A DNA stretch of 64,000 nucleotides from Plantago ovata (lineage: Eukaryota; Streptophyta; Magnoliopsida; Lamiales; Plantaginaceae), in the NCBI GenBank assembly GCA_028274465.1, contig CM051455.1, positions 99,208,365-99,272,364 of the forward strand, written 5' to 3'. The notes below the pieces were generated by a model. That model was not told the origin of the DNA and made no database searches. It worked only from the letters and a program-made list of their open reading frames with translations. The translations under genes were made by a program, and so were the position numbers. Positions 22,401-33,677 of this stretch are shown here, one piece after another (the stretch's first letter is position 1; every line of letters starts with the position of its first letter).

Positions 22401-23738
22401 GGAGCTTGAGTAGCATCCTCCATTTGTTCATCCTGAAATAAATTAAAATTAGACACAAGTACTAAGCTGTCAAACTTAGTTTTTATACCAAAATTATTAA
22501 CTACCTGCTGAGCAGGGAGTGTTGGTTCTGGTGCAGAGGCTTCAGCAACCATCTGACTTGATCTTGAGAAGTCTGTAGAGAAAGAATAATTTTAGCAAAA
22601 GAACAATTTTCAGAATTTGAAGTTTTACTGATGGTTGAATTAACTACCTGCTGAGGAAGGACAGGTTGTGGCTCAGTCCTTTCAGCATTAACAGTTTCTT
22701 CAGCTTCTTGGACTGTTTCTTCAGCAGACTTCTGATTTTGCTCTAACTGAGAAAGCTGTGCGGTTTCAGCAATCTCCCTTGTCTCTGAATTGACAAGTTG
22801 AGCAGAAGCATCTTGACCTTTAAGCTCACTGCTTGTCATGAAGAGATCAATTGACTTGTTGGATGATTCTTCAATCTCCAACTCCATTTGTTTGCTTAAA
22901 TCTTCCAGTACAAGCTGGACTTTGTCAATTGAAGTCTTGGTGAACTTGGGCCAGTATTCTCAGCATCAAGAGATGCGTCTTTGAATAATGCTTCTTGAGT
23001 TTCAGCAACTTCAGGAACTGGAACCATTGCTATCTCAGCAACTGGTCCATCAGCAAGCTGGGTTCAGCAACTTGATGAGTTGCTTGTTCAGCAACCATCT
23101 GTTCAGCAGCATCAGCAAGTGCCGCTCTTTGCAGATCAGCAGCAATGTCGCTTGCTGGTTCCATAGTTGGATCATTTGGAATATCTACAATGTAGATATC
23201 TGGGACTTGGGCAGGAATTTCATTTCCACTGCCTTGTGGTCTATTCTCAGTAGAGTTATCAACGTTAAGTTGATTGTTGAAGGCTTCCGCAAACACTTCA
23301 ACATTGCTGATATATGTTTCAGTAATTACTTCAGCAACATCTACTGGCAAATGCGTTTCAGCATTTGTCTGGGAATTGACTGAGGAGTCTTGGACATTAG
23401 GACTGACTGAGAAGCCAGTGTCTTCTTTCTTTTGTTACTTGTCCGTTTCCTCTTAGGTACGGGATTTGCTGATGACGCTGCAGTCTGAGTGTCATCATCA
23501 GCTTTCCTCTTTTTCTTTTTAGATTTCTCCAGTTTCCCAGAGTCATCTATTGTTGCCTTTCAGCAACAGGTGTTGTACACGTACCTTGTTGTTCTACAGC
23601 AGTTTCATTTGTGTTACCACCATCAACAGCAGAGTTTCATCTCTAAGTTGCTGAGTGGTAACATCTGCAGCTGTTGTATACCTTCTCTTGCTGCTTGCCT
23701 GACAACATTTGCAGTTGTTGTCTTCTTGGTTTTCTTTC
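19433..23738 (-). pseudogene. extra (env-position) gene of B1, first assembled copy, cut by the gap
   Basis: This is the same gene as 27470-32766, lacking its 5' part because the contig ends at 23738. Its frame is broken by single-base differences near 20633, 20985, 21420, 21640, 21940, 22560 and in the last 800 bases. Many are single-base losses, often in homopolymers, and for several the other copy has the missing base. The conserved C-terminal domain (19433-20040), Lys-rich linker, coiled coil and acidic regions can all be followed. The three introns correspond to 22573-22647 (75 bases), about 22436-22504, and 22280-22354 (75 bases). The interruptions look more like contig-end errors than biological decay, but some substitutions versus the second copy suggest two haplotypes. 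Confidence 0.8.
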
Positions 23739-23838
23739 NNNNNNNNNNNNNNNNNNNNNNNNNNNNNNNNNNNNNNNNNNNNNNNNNNNNNNNNNNNNNN
23801 NNNNNNNNNNNNNNNNNNNNNNNNNNNNNNNNNNNNNN
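23739..23838. other. assembly gap of exactly 100 N
   Basis: A run of 100 N is a conventional placeholder for a gap of unknown size. The sequences on its two sides overlap by content, not end to end. Confidence 0.98.
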
Positions 23839-25331
23839 ACCTTCTACAATGGACTAACCTTCGAGAACCAACAAGTGGTGGATTTCCAATGCCGAGGTAA
23901 TATTTGGAGAGAAACCGCAGAAGCCGTCTGGGCATTTTTTAAAAGGCTTGCTAAGGGTTCGCAGTTCAAGGACCCAAGAGCAATGGTTAGGAGACGTGGA
24001 CCTGAAGCTCCACCGACTCAAGAAGCCCCTATGTACAGGGGAATGGGGATCAATTCGAGTGCTTTACCACGAATTGAAGCAAGTCCTCAAGAGCGCCACC
24101 GGAACAACTGTTTCGAACGAAGTATGCCGAATATGCAAGAACTATGGGCATGGGGCTCATATGTGTAGATCGGAGTTGGCATACGACGATGGCAACTGGG
24201 CTCGAGGAGGCGAAGAAGAAGTTTGCTACGGAGTTTGGTACTCAAGAAGTTAGCTACGGACAAGACGGTAGGAACCCTCGAGGTGGTTTTTGGAGAAGAG
24301 GATTCCGAAACACCAAGGATATGCACCGGCTAACCAAACTTATGGACCTAACCAAGACCGTAGTAGGCTGAACTATGGTAATGATCACTGCGAAAACCCC
24401 GCTCCGAAAGAGCCACCGAGTCGAAGTCGGCTCAACTGATGGAGAACTTGCAAAGATGGTCGATCACACAAAGTTTTCTCAAACGTTATGAAGAAGATTC
24501 CGAGAAGACTAGGGCAAGGCTTGATAGGTTGGAAGAGAGCACTAGACTTGCCCATCAAAAGATGCAAGAGTTGATCGACCGAGGAGCAAGTAGGGAACAA
24601 GGCAACTGCCTAGCAGCACTGTGAAGTCGAATGCCATTACATTGGCTGGTGATGTACCTGACGAAATCCCATCAGGAAGGTTGTTAGGTGCGAGTGTTGC
24701 AGAAGGAATAACTTCTACAGGCTGAGGAAGAAGAGAAGGACCTTGGTTCTGACACAAGTGATGAGGAGCCAGAGGATCCCGAACCACTCCCTAAAAGTTT
24801 CGATGTTAAGGTAGGGATTGGTGAGCTTGAAGATGTCCATGCCACACTAGACACGGGATCCTACTCGAACATAATTCCTTTGAATGTGTTTGAAAAGAGC
24901 AACCTTGGAAAACTATCTGAGCAAAGGGCTATTGTGCAACTGGCGGATGGATCCTTTATGAGACCCGAGGGCGTTGTGAAAAATGTGTTGGTCAAGATTG
25001 GTGAAGCATCTGTATACACCAATTTTGTAGTTATGCCGGCATCTGCACCTGGGAGGGGGATGTCATACTCTTAGGGCAAACATTCTTGACTAAACTACGC
25101 TCCGTGATGGACATCTACCAAAGAATTGCACCACGAAGTGGATGGCAAGCAACACGTGTTGCAAGCCATACCTGATCCACCTGAACCGCCTGATATTACT
25201 ACTCACTACTGTTGTCTTGCAGCCTATATTCTTTCTTATTCACAGGTTCGTGGATGGAAAGGAGATCAATGAAGGGAAGCCTAGTACCCGCAAAAAAGAG
25301 AGATAGGCGCAGACAGGAGTCGAGTCAAAGA
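23839..25331 (+). pseudogene. gag-pro: gag-protease of element C, second assembled copy, 5'-truncated by the gap
   Basis: Corresponds to 15774-17287. It carries many additional one-base losses (near 24070, 24222, 24418, 24450, 24604, 24669, 25050, 25128), typical of poor consensus at a contig end. The CCHC knuckle (about 24117-24165) and the Asp-Thr-Gly of the protease (about 24850) are recognisable. The stop at 16200 of the first copy is a Gln codon here, which is a real base difference. Confidence 0.85.
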
Positions 25332-25579
25332 CTTTAAACAATGACGCTATCCGGGGCAACCCGGAATTTTTATCGCTTTCTTTACTGCTTTTGTGCATGC
25401 ATTCATTCTTGAACTATTTGCTTCTCATATGCGAATTGTTCATGGCTGTGTCGTATGTCTTATGTTTGAGTGAGATCTTTCGAGTGGTTTTGAAAAAAAT
25501 TGGTTTCGAGGATTAAAACCGCATTTTCTGACATCGGGAACCGTCTCCCCGCATTGGGGAGCACGGGGCGAACCGCCTG

Positions 25580-27208
25580 TGTTGGTCCCTTAAACAACAA
25601 GAAAAGACTAGAGGGGGTGGTGAATGTTAGTCTTTCAAACTTTCGTCGTTAAAAACTTTCTCAGCAAGTACTTATTACTTTTCAGTAATGAGGTTCGCTG
25701 ATACTTAACTTTCTCAGCAAGCGTAAGTTACTTTACAGTAGCTTGGTTTGCTGATACTTAAAATCAGAGAGCGGAAGTCTTTGAAACAATAAGTGCTTTT
25801 TCAGCAAGTAAAGAGTTTCAGCAAGTGAAGTGAGTGACTGTGTACAAACAGATATAATTTGCTGAAAGCTAAATGCAGTAAGTAAATCACACAAACGCTT
25901 TTATAGTGGTATCTGAGAGTGGCGTAATCTCTCAACTAATCCACTTTGTCCTTTCTAGGACTGAATCCACTAAGATATGATTGAGGTTCCTTACAATCTC
26001 CTATCTAAAGCGATTCAACAGAAACCAAAGCACACTTGCTTTGTCTCCAACCTAAACTAGAGAACTCAACCTTGTTCTCCACCAAACTTGGTACTTTTAA
26101 TCAGCAAAACTATGCTCGATTAAGTTCCCCCTGAATATCACGCCTGAAAGGGTGTATTTTCAGTTAGAGAGTTTTGGGGTGAGATACTTAATTATAACTT
26201 ATTCAGTTACAACAAGTAATCTAAGAAACACAACTTGGAATACTTTGCAGTAAACAAGTTTGATTGTTTCTGGTGTCAAGACTTGTTCTTGTTCGAAAGA
26301 AAGAACACTTAACTAATTTCTTAGCCGAGTTTGTTCTACTTCTTCACAAGTAGCTTTTTCAAGCTTTAAGTCTTGGAACGGATCAATGGCAGTAAGAGTG
26401 TTTGAAGGTTTGTGAGTTTTAAGCACAAGTGAGAGTTTGATCACGTTGTTGACACACTTCAACTCTTTGCCGGATGACCTCTATTTATAGTGCAAGTAAG
26501 GAGCCGTTTGAATTTCAAATCCTAAGGCTTTTGTTCCTTAACATGTCACTATCTTGCTTTTGTACTTTCAGCAGCAACTTTGTTTGTCTTCTAGTCTTCA
26601 TGTCCTTCGCGTGTAAGCTTTGCATTAAATGCACATTTGAATAGAATTCAAACAGTAACATTGGAGCGCAAATTCACGTACATTCAGCAAGAGGTCACAT
26701 ATGTTCATCAGCAAGTGTTCAGTCTCAGTTTCAGCAAGCACAACCTACTCTGTCTTTCAGATTTTCACTTATGCAATGCTGTTGCTGAAAATTCCACTTT
26801 CTGAGCAACACGTGCCTTACCAGTCTTCAGCAATCTTCAAGTCTTCAAGTCTTCAAGTCTTCAGATCTTCAAAGTCTTCAAGATTCTGACCGGTTTCTTA
26901 TTTGCTTCATAATTTGTTTGTAATAAACAAAATATATCTTCAGCAAATGCTTCAATAGGTCATTTTCTTTTCAGAAAATAAGATTCATTAAAGCTAAGCA
27001 TCAATAAGATATTTTCTTTTCAGAAAATAAAATACATCATACGCAAAAGAAATAATTTATCTAACACCTAACTAAGTCATCAGCAAACGTTCCTCTTTTA
27101 CAATGTCCTTAAAATTCTAAATTCCTATGGACCTTAAGAGTACTAGTTACTGGACTGTTCTTAATTTAGCATGGTTAATTGCTCATCAAAATTACAAGTT
27201 TCCTAACA
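25580..27208 (-). mobile_element. 3' LTR of B1, second assembled copy
   Basis: About 1.63 kb, near-identical to 17534-19171, with the polypurine tract at 27211-27223 on the minus strand. Because the C sequence to its left is also duplicated, the two LTR copies are not a 5'/3' pair around an element. Confidence 0.88.
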
Positions 27209-27469
27209 AATTTCCCCCTTTTTGATGTTAGCAATCCATGGCTAAATTAATTGTTACCCTTTTAGAGGTTTCTGATGTTGAATAAATCAGATGATTAATG
27301 CAAGCATACTTGAATAAATAAACAGTAAGCATAAGTAAGTTGCATAATCAAAAACCAATAAGAGTAAAAAAGAATTCATTGCTGAAAGTTATCATTCAGA
27401 AGTTTACAAGAAAGCATAGATAACAAGGAATCAGCAAACAAAAACTTTAACAAAAACTATTGCAGGGAC

Positions 27470-30400
27470 TTAAGCTCTTTCAGAGGATTTTCTCAAAATC
27501 TCTCTTACACTCTTCTCAGCAAGTGCAGTGAATTCAACACAATCCTTCTCGTAGTTTTCCAGAAGCCTACGGACTTGTAGTTGAAGAATTCTTGCATTTT
27601 TGCAGGCAGTATGATGATGCTTTTCAGCATTCATTTCCATGTAGTTAGTTACCCACAAATGCATGCCCCAATTGCTGGCATGGAGAAGTTGTGTATCTGA
27701 AATGCTTCTCGGATGAATCTTTCTTAACCAGAGAAGATCTTCTTCTTGATCCTTAGCAGTGAGATAGAAGTACTCATAAGGAATCAATCCAAGTTTCTTC
27801 TTAGGTTTCTTTGTTACCGGGTCAGCGTAGTAAGCAATGCCAGGTGGTTTGATCAGATTTGGTTCTTGTTTGTATGTCTTACCAATGGCAATTCTTCTTA
27901 CTGAGACCTCAAGATTCAACCATTTCCCAGCAATATTTCTTGGGAGGGATTCTTCCCTTTGATTTCTTTGGACCTTGAGTTCAATCCATTTGAACATTTG
28001 ATTCAAAATGGCTGTAGGAAAGAACTCATTTACCAGCAAGTCTTCCAGCTTTAAATCCAGCAACCATGAATGTTTCTGATTACATTCTGAGTGGTTTCCT
28101 CATTGCTGGTCTTTGTATATTCAATGCCGGAGCCAATAGCAATGCTGGCCAGCCTTTTCTCTTCCTGTCTTTGCCTTCTTCTTCTTGATTTAGCATTGTC
28201 TTGATCTCTTGCTGAAGAGTCAGACGAAAAATGCCTTGAGTGGCCAGACGGAGTTATGGCTGTTAAGGGTCTAGCTCTTATGGCTTGAGCTATTGTTTGA
28301 TTGTCATCATCTTCTTCATCATCTTCATTCAGATTGTGATGACTTTCAGTGTGACAGAAATCTTGAGTTTCAGCAGCGGTTTTTCTCTTTTGGTACTTGC
28401 TGAATTTAACTCAGTTTCTGCTTGTCTTTTAGAACTTTGCTCTCTTTCAGCAAGAGGTTCTAATGGAAGTGGCACATCAGCAGCAGGAGTAGGAGGGGTT
28501 TGATTTCTTTTCTAGTGTTCTTCTTTTCCCCCTTAGACATGGATTGCAACATCGGAGTGATGTGCAGAGAATAAAACTCATTGCAATTTTCAGCAAGAGT
28601 GTTGAGACTGTTATACTTCATGATGATTTCTTGTTGGTCAGAGTTCATTGTTGCTAACTCTTTTTGAATATTCATCATGTTCTCTTCATGTCTTTTCTCT
28701 GTTGCGGCCTTCTCATCCATAATATTCTGAGCCTTGACAAGAGCAGTCTTTGCAAGCTTGAGCGCCTGACTTACATCTTCTTCATAGCTCTTGTGATAAA
28801 GACTGATGTCTCTCTGAGCTATTGTCAAAGTTGTAGTGCGTCTCAGCACTGTAGCCAATATCTTTCCAATGTCAAGTGGGCTCTCAGCAAGCAATGCCTC
28901 ATCTTCAGCTTTGCAGACATCATGGACTTGCTTTAGTGCTAGAATTCTGGGAGTAAACTCCTCACTCTTGGGAACGGCACTAAATGAGGTGTTAAGGAAT
29001 GAACCTTAATTTCAGAAGCAAACTGATCATCACGCGTCAGCAATTCGGCTCTTAGACCATCGTCTAAATCATTGATGTAATCAGGAGGAGGAATCTGAAC
29101 GACTTTTGGATCTCTCTTGGATTGTTCATCATCATTTTCTGATAAGTCGTCATCATCCTCAGATTCATCAAGTTGAGCAACTTTTGAACCTTATCAGTAG
29201 CTTCACTTCCTTTTTGTTGAGTGGTTGCTGATGGCAACGCGTCAGACTCAACAACTGGAGTTTCACCAGTAGATAGTTGTTTCAATTGAGTTTGGGGCTC
29301 AATTACTGGAGTTTCGCCAGTAGTTAGTTTTAATTGAGTAGTTGCTGAAGGCAACGTTTGAGACTCAATAACTGGAGTTTCGCCAGTAGTAAGTGGAAGG
29401 GATGGAACTTCCTTTGATTTTGGTCTTGAAGATTCACCAATTTCCAGATCCTGCGTATGCCTTGCATGGATCACGAGACTGTTTTGTAGAGCTCGTTGGT
29501 AATCTTCATCTTCTTCATCCTCATCTTCAAGGTTTTCTTCAGTAACCTTGGCATCAGAAACTGGACTCTTGCCATTTTTCAAGGCAGCCCTTTTTCTGGC
29601 GTATTCTTCTTCAGTATCAGCACCTTGTACAGGTGCTTGATTTTCAACATCAGCAGGAGGAGGTTGAGATTCTTGCTGAGATTGTTGTTGTTCAGCTTGC
29701 TGATTGTCAGATTGAGTATTTTCAGCAACTGTTAACTTCAATCCACCAGCACCAGGACTTGGACCTTGATTGTCATCATCGTCATCTTTCTTGTCCTTAG
29801 AATCTTTCCCTTCATCATCACTAGGATCAGTGGGAATGTTCTCATCTTCTTCTTCTTCTTCTTCATCATCTGTTAGAATGACTAGCTCAACATGCTTGTA
29901 CAAAGCAACACTTGTCACTTCCTCTTCCTCAGTTAATTTGTGGGGATCAGCCACCACAGGAACAAAAAGACCTTTGAGCATCACAGCTTGTTCAGCTGGA
30001 GAGGCACTCTTAAATTTGGCCTTCATATTCTCTCTGATTTGAGCAATCAGATTTGAGCTCATTAGCTGAGAATATGTCATTTCTTCACGAAGGATGGAGT
30101 GGACAAATGTTTCGAGCTTTAACAGTGAAGTTCTCTTTTTCTCATTTGAGATATGAAGGTGAAGATCTGAGAAGTCCATTCTCCTGTATCTTTGCCAGTT
30201 GCTGACAAATTTGGCAACTCTTGACAAAGTTGTCCTCTTGAAGTTCAAGTAAAGTTCTTCAGAACTTACTTGCTGATCTTCAGTGATGAGTACCACTTCA
30301 GTGGTCTCCTTTTGAGCCTGAAAAAGAATTTTATTTAGATCAGGATTGGTTTGGAGAATTGTTTTAGAGTTTATATCTAAAACATGATTTACCTGCTGAG

Positions 30401-32766
30401 AGTCAGCAAGCTCATGTAGTACAATTTCCATTCCATGAGGAGCTTGAGTAGCATCCTCCATTTGTTCATCCTGAAATAAATTATAATTAGACACAAGTAC
30501 TAAGCTGTCAAACTTAGTTTTTATAACAAAATTATTAACTACCTGCTGAGCAGGGAGTGTTGGTTCTGGTGCAGAGGCTTTAGCAACCATCTGACTTGCA
30601 TCTTGAGAAGTCTGTAGAGAAAGAATAATTTTAGCAAAAGAAACAATTTTCAGAATTTGAAGTTTTACTGATGGTTGAATTAACTACCTGCTGAGGAAGG
30701 ACAGGTTGTGGCTCAGTCCTTTCAGCATTAACAGTTTCTTCAGCTTCTTGGACTGTTTCTTCAACAGACTTCTGATTTTGCTCTAACTGAGAAAGCTGTG
30801 CGGTTTCAGCAATCTCCCTTGTCTCTGAATTGACAAGTTGAGCAGAAGCATCTTGACCTTTAAGCTCACTGCTTGTCATGAAGAGATCAATTGACTTGTT
30901 GGATGATTCTTCAATCTCCAACTCCATTTGTTTGCTTAAATCTTCTAGTACAAGCTGGACTTTGTCAATTGAAGTCTTGGGTGAAATTGGGCCAGTATTC
31001 TCAGCATCAAGAGATGCGTCTTTGAATAATGCTTCTTGAGTTTCATCAAGTTCAGGAACTGGAACCATTGCTATCTCAGCAAATGGTCCATCAGCAAGCT
31101 GGGTCTCAGCAACTTGATGAGTTGCTCGTTCAGCAACCATCTGTTCAGCAGCATCAGCAAGTGCCGCTCTTTGCAGATCATCAGCAATGTCGCTTGCTGG
31201 TTCCATAGTTGGATCATTTGGAATATCTACAATGTAGATATCTGGGACTTGGGCAGGAATTTCATTTCCACTGCCTTGTGGTATTTTCTCAGTAGAATTT
31301 TCAACGTTAAGTTGATTGTTGAAGGCTTCCGCAAACACTTCAATATTGTTGACATAGGCTTCAGTAATTACCTTAGCAACATCTACTGGCAAATGCGTTT
31401 CAGCATTTGTCTGGGAATTGACTGAGGAGTCTTGGACATTAGGGACTGACTGAGAAGCCAGTGTCTTCTTTCATTTGTTACTTGTCCGTTTCCTCTTAGG
31501 TACGGGATTTGCTGATGACGCTGCAGTCTGAGTGTCATCATCAGCTTTCCTCTTTTTCTTTTTAGATTTCTCCAGTTTCCCAGAGTCATCTATTGTTGCC
31601 TTTTCAGCAACAGGTGTTGTACACGTACCTTGTTGATTTTCTACAGCAGTTTCATTTGTGTTACCACCATCTACAGCAGTTTCATCTCTAAGTTGCTGAG
31701 TGGTAACATCTGCAGCTGTTGTATACCTTTCTTGCTGGCTTGTGCTGACAACATTTGCAGTTGTTGTCTTCTTGGTTTTCTTTCTAGCAATCTTAGGTAC
31801 ATTCTGCTTGTAGAAAGATCTTCCCACATTACACACAAATTTCTTGATTGGCAATGGGTTTCTTAGCTGAATCCTGAAATGTTCAAGGATATAGCATATC
31901 TTGATTCCATACATAACTGGAAAGGAAGGTGAGACCTTGTTGTATTCTACCTTTACCTTAAACTTAGTAACACAATCAACAAGTCTGTTGAAAATGTACT
32001 TAGCCCAGTTAAGTTCTGATTTATTTTCATAGATATGCATCAGCAATGGCCATCTTCTCAGGCCTACTTGGTCAATTCCTCCAACTTGGGAGTCAAGAAC
32101 TTTTATTAGTAGCAGAGCTACTAGACCAAGTGAATGGCAGAGATGCTTTCTCTTAACGTGCTTTGTCCAAGTCACGGGAGCTATCTCGCCTTTCTTCATC
32201 TTTGCATTTCTGACGTCACTATAGAAAGCTTCAATTTCTTCGTCAGAAGCAGTGACGTCATCTTCAGTTCCAGTGGTTGGAATCTGAAAAATCTCCGCTA
32301 AATCAGTCCATTTCAGGACGATTTGCATGTTCTGAACATAAGTAAGGATCACTTTTTCAGTGACTCCATTACTGTCTGTAAGGGACTGGATTTCTGCATT
32401 GTTGTAGAATTCCATAGTATCAATCATGCTCACTAGCTTAGTGCGAGCAGAGATAAAGTTCATGAGGCCTTGCTGCTTGATGAACTCAAGCGCCTCTTCA
32501 TTTTGGTCATCAAGTTCTTGTTCATAAAAGTACCTAATGTACTTTTCTTTTGCAAACCCTCCCCATTGCATCAACATCTCACACTTTGCAGTGTCATGAT
32601 ATGACGGAGGCATAGGTTTTACTGTGATACGGTCGTTTTTCAACACAACTTTCGTTGTGTCTGGGGCCAGAGTATTCACCGGAGCAGTCACCGGAATAGT
32701 GCGTGTTTCAGCACTATCAACCTTTGACGATTTTGAGGACTTGGATAACTGTCTCTTGGGAGCCAT
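27470..32766 (-). CDS. large extra gene of SIRE-like element B1 with three small introns
   Basis: Starts at the ATG at 32766 and ends at 27470; about 1,690 codons after removing introns at 30612-30687, 30471-30542 and 30318-30392. All three follow GT-AG, sit in phase 0 and are preceded by a CAGCAG exon end. Order of the product: a Lys/Ser-rich start; a folded N-terminal domain (about residues 45-310) resembling the plant transposon domain PF20167 from memory; a long acidic Ala/Glu/Gln-rich region; a Thr-Gly-Glu-Thr-Pro minisatellite; a coiled coil (near 28600-28900); a basic linker; and a conserved C-terminal domain of about 200 residues. I see no signal peptide or membrane helix, so an envelope role is not supported by sequence. 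Breaks: TGA at 31471-31473 (AGA in the other copy), a lost T near 29192, one-base losses near 28390 and 28507, and one near 28055. It lies between pol and the 3' LTR, where SIRE elements carry env-like genes. Confidence 0.75.
29225..29400 (-). repeat. coding minisatellite (Thr-Gly-Glu-Thr-Pro units) in the B1 extra gene
   Basis: Three units encoding Thr-Gly-Glu-Thr-Pro-Val followed by Ile or Val and Glu lie in B1 (also at 21190-21355). The B2 gene has one (near 56236-56262), so copy number changed after the two elements separated. Confidence 0.8.
30318..30392 (-). other. intron c of the B1 extra gene
   Basis: 75 bases, GTAAAT donor, TCTTTTTCAG acceptor, stop-free in frame. The B2 counterpart is 57215-57289 (75 bases). 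The exon between b and c is 78 bases in B1 and 96 in B2, both multiples of three. Confidence 0.65.
30471..30542 (-). other. intron b of the B1 extra gene
   Basis: 72 bases, GTAGTT donor, TTATTTCAG acceptor. It is a multiple of three with no in-frame stop, so retention would add 24 residues. The B2 counterpart is 57386-57457 (72 bases). The exon between introns a and b is 69 bases in both elements. Confidence 0.65.
30612..30687 (-). other. intron a of the B1 extra gene
   Basis: 76 bases on the minus strand, GTAGTT at the donor and CTCTACAG at the acceptor. Removing it joins two open frames exactly in phase 0. The first copy has 75 bases at 22573-22647 and B2 has 75 bases at 57527-57601, where the acceptor TAG is itself the only in-frame stop. 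Confidence 0.75.
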
Positions 32767-33186
32767 TTCTTATATAAAGCACGAAAGATTGTACGAAAAG
32801 AGATAGTTTGCTTTTTGACCGGAGGTACAGTAGATTCAGGCTAGAATTTGCAGAGAAAGGAAATGTGAGTTAAAGAATTTTGTCATTTCTCTAACTCCTT
32901 CTTTATATAGTGTCTCTGGTGTGTGAGAAACTCAATCGATTTGAGCTCTCAGCAAGGGTAAAACAGAGAAACACTGGAGATAGTGGAGCCTTTGCATTGA
33001 ATGCGTAGTGGCCCACTAACTAAAACCGTCAGAGCACTCTCTCTCTTTGTTTTGTTAGCCGTTAGATTAATAACTCCTTTTAATCAATGGTCACGATTGA
33101 ATTTCATGTCATGATTATTGCGAGTTTATCTGTGCCAGCGTAACGTCACAAATTGATTTTACCGAGTAATAAGGGATAGATTGCTT

Positions 33187-33665
33187 GCTGAAATAGACAA
33201 GAATCTTTTCAGCGAGTTTCAATTAACAATCTAGATACTTGCTGAAAAATTCCCCCTTACTTAGATATCTCATATTTTCTAAGATTAAAAGACATTTCTG
33301 ATTTCCCGTATCAGTAAATTCTTTTGTACTTGAGACATCCTTTGGTAAAATCTGAGAGATGAGCTTTTGCTCTTTTTCTGAGTTCCCGTCTCAGAAAATT
33401 CCTTTGATACTTGAATACCTGTTTCAGTATCTTTTGATTGTCTGAGTACCCGTCTCAGCAATCCTTAAGTTCTTTCACTTACTGAGTGCCTGTCTCAGCA
33501 AATGGTCAAGTTTCCTAACAAATACCTGTTTTGAAGGAATTACTTGTTGAATGCCTGTTTCAGCAATCATGTTGTGACTTATCATTTCTTAGAAGAAATC
33601 AGTGACTTGGTCTTTTGGACAAGAATATTTTGGCTTGCTGAATACCTGTTTCAGCATTCTGCCAA
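33187..33665 (-). repeat. array of hairpins with constant 7-base loop between B1 pol and the extra gene
   Basis: Eight hairpins share a loop that reads T-N-CC-Y-GT on the plus strand. Loops at 33302-33308, 33383-33389, 33416-33422, 33447-33453, 33488-33494, 33523-33529, 33552-33558 and 33643-33649. Arms change between copies but stay complementary: CTGAT/ATCAG; 8-bp perfect arms at 33375-33382/33390-33397; CTGAG/CTCAG; TGCTGAA/TTCAGCA with a further TTGGC/GCCAA pair outside (33630-33634/33661-33665). Two have 9-10 bp arms with one bulged T (33406-33431 and 33436-33463). One (33519-33533) has only 4 bp. A hairpin with another loop lies at 33187-33213. The rest of the 32767-33677 interval holds the region upstream of the extra gene's ATG; I see no gene in it. 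Confidence 0.88.
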
Positions 33666-33677
33666 GTGTATCCTTTA

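Larger units (their letters stand above)
23839..31784. repeat. probable false duplication of 15774-23738
   Basis: Starting at the first base after the gap, the sequence repeats C gag-protease from mid-capsid, the same B1 insertion junction, the B1 LTR and the B1 extra gene, until 31784, which matches the last base before the gap. Differences are mostly single-base indels, concentrated at the contig ends (23839-25600 and 22900-23738), plus scattered substitutions. Both copies have B1 at the same base of C, so two independent insertions are very unlikely. Confidence 0.88.

Noticed and set aside
17534..27208. The two B1 LTR copies as a 5' and 3' pair of one element
   Set aside because: The C gag sequence to the left of each is duplicated too, and both lie in the 3' LTR position relative to a minus-strand extra gene.
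15774..31784. A genuine tandem segmental duplication
   Set aside because: Less likely than unmerged contigs because the copies meet at a 100-N placeholder and end at matching content, but not excluded without reads.
19433..32766. A host plant gene with introns
   Set aside because: It lies between SIRE-like pol and a polypurine tract plus LTR in both B1 and B2, so it belongs to the element.
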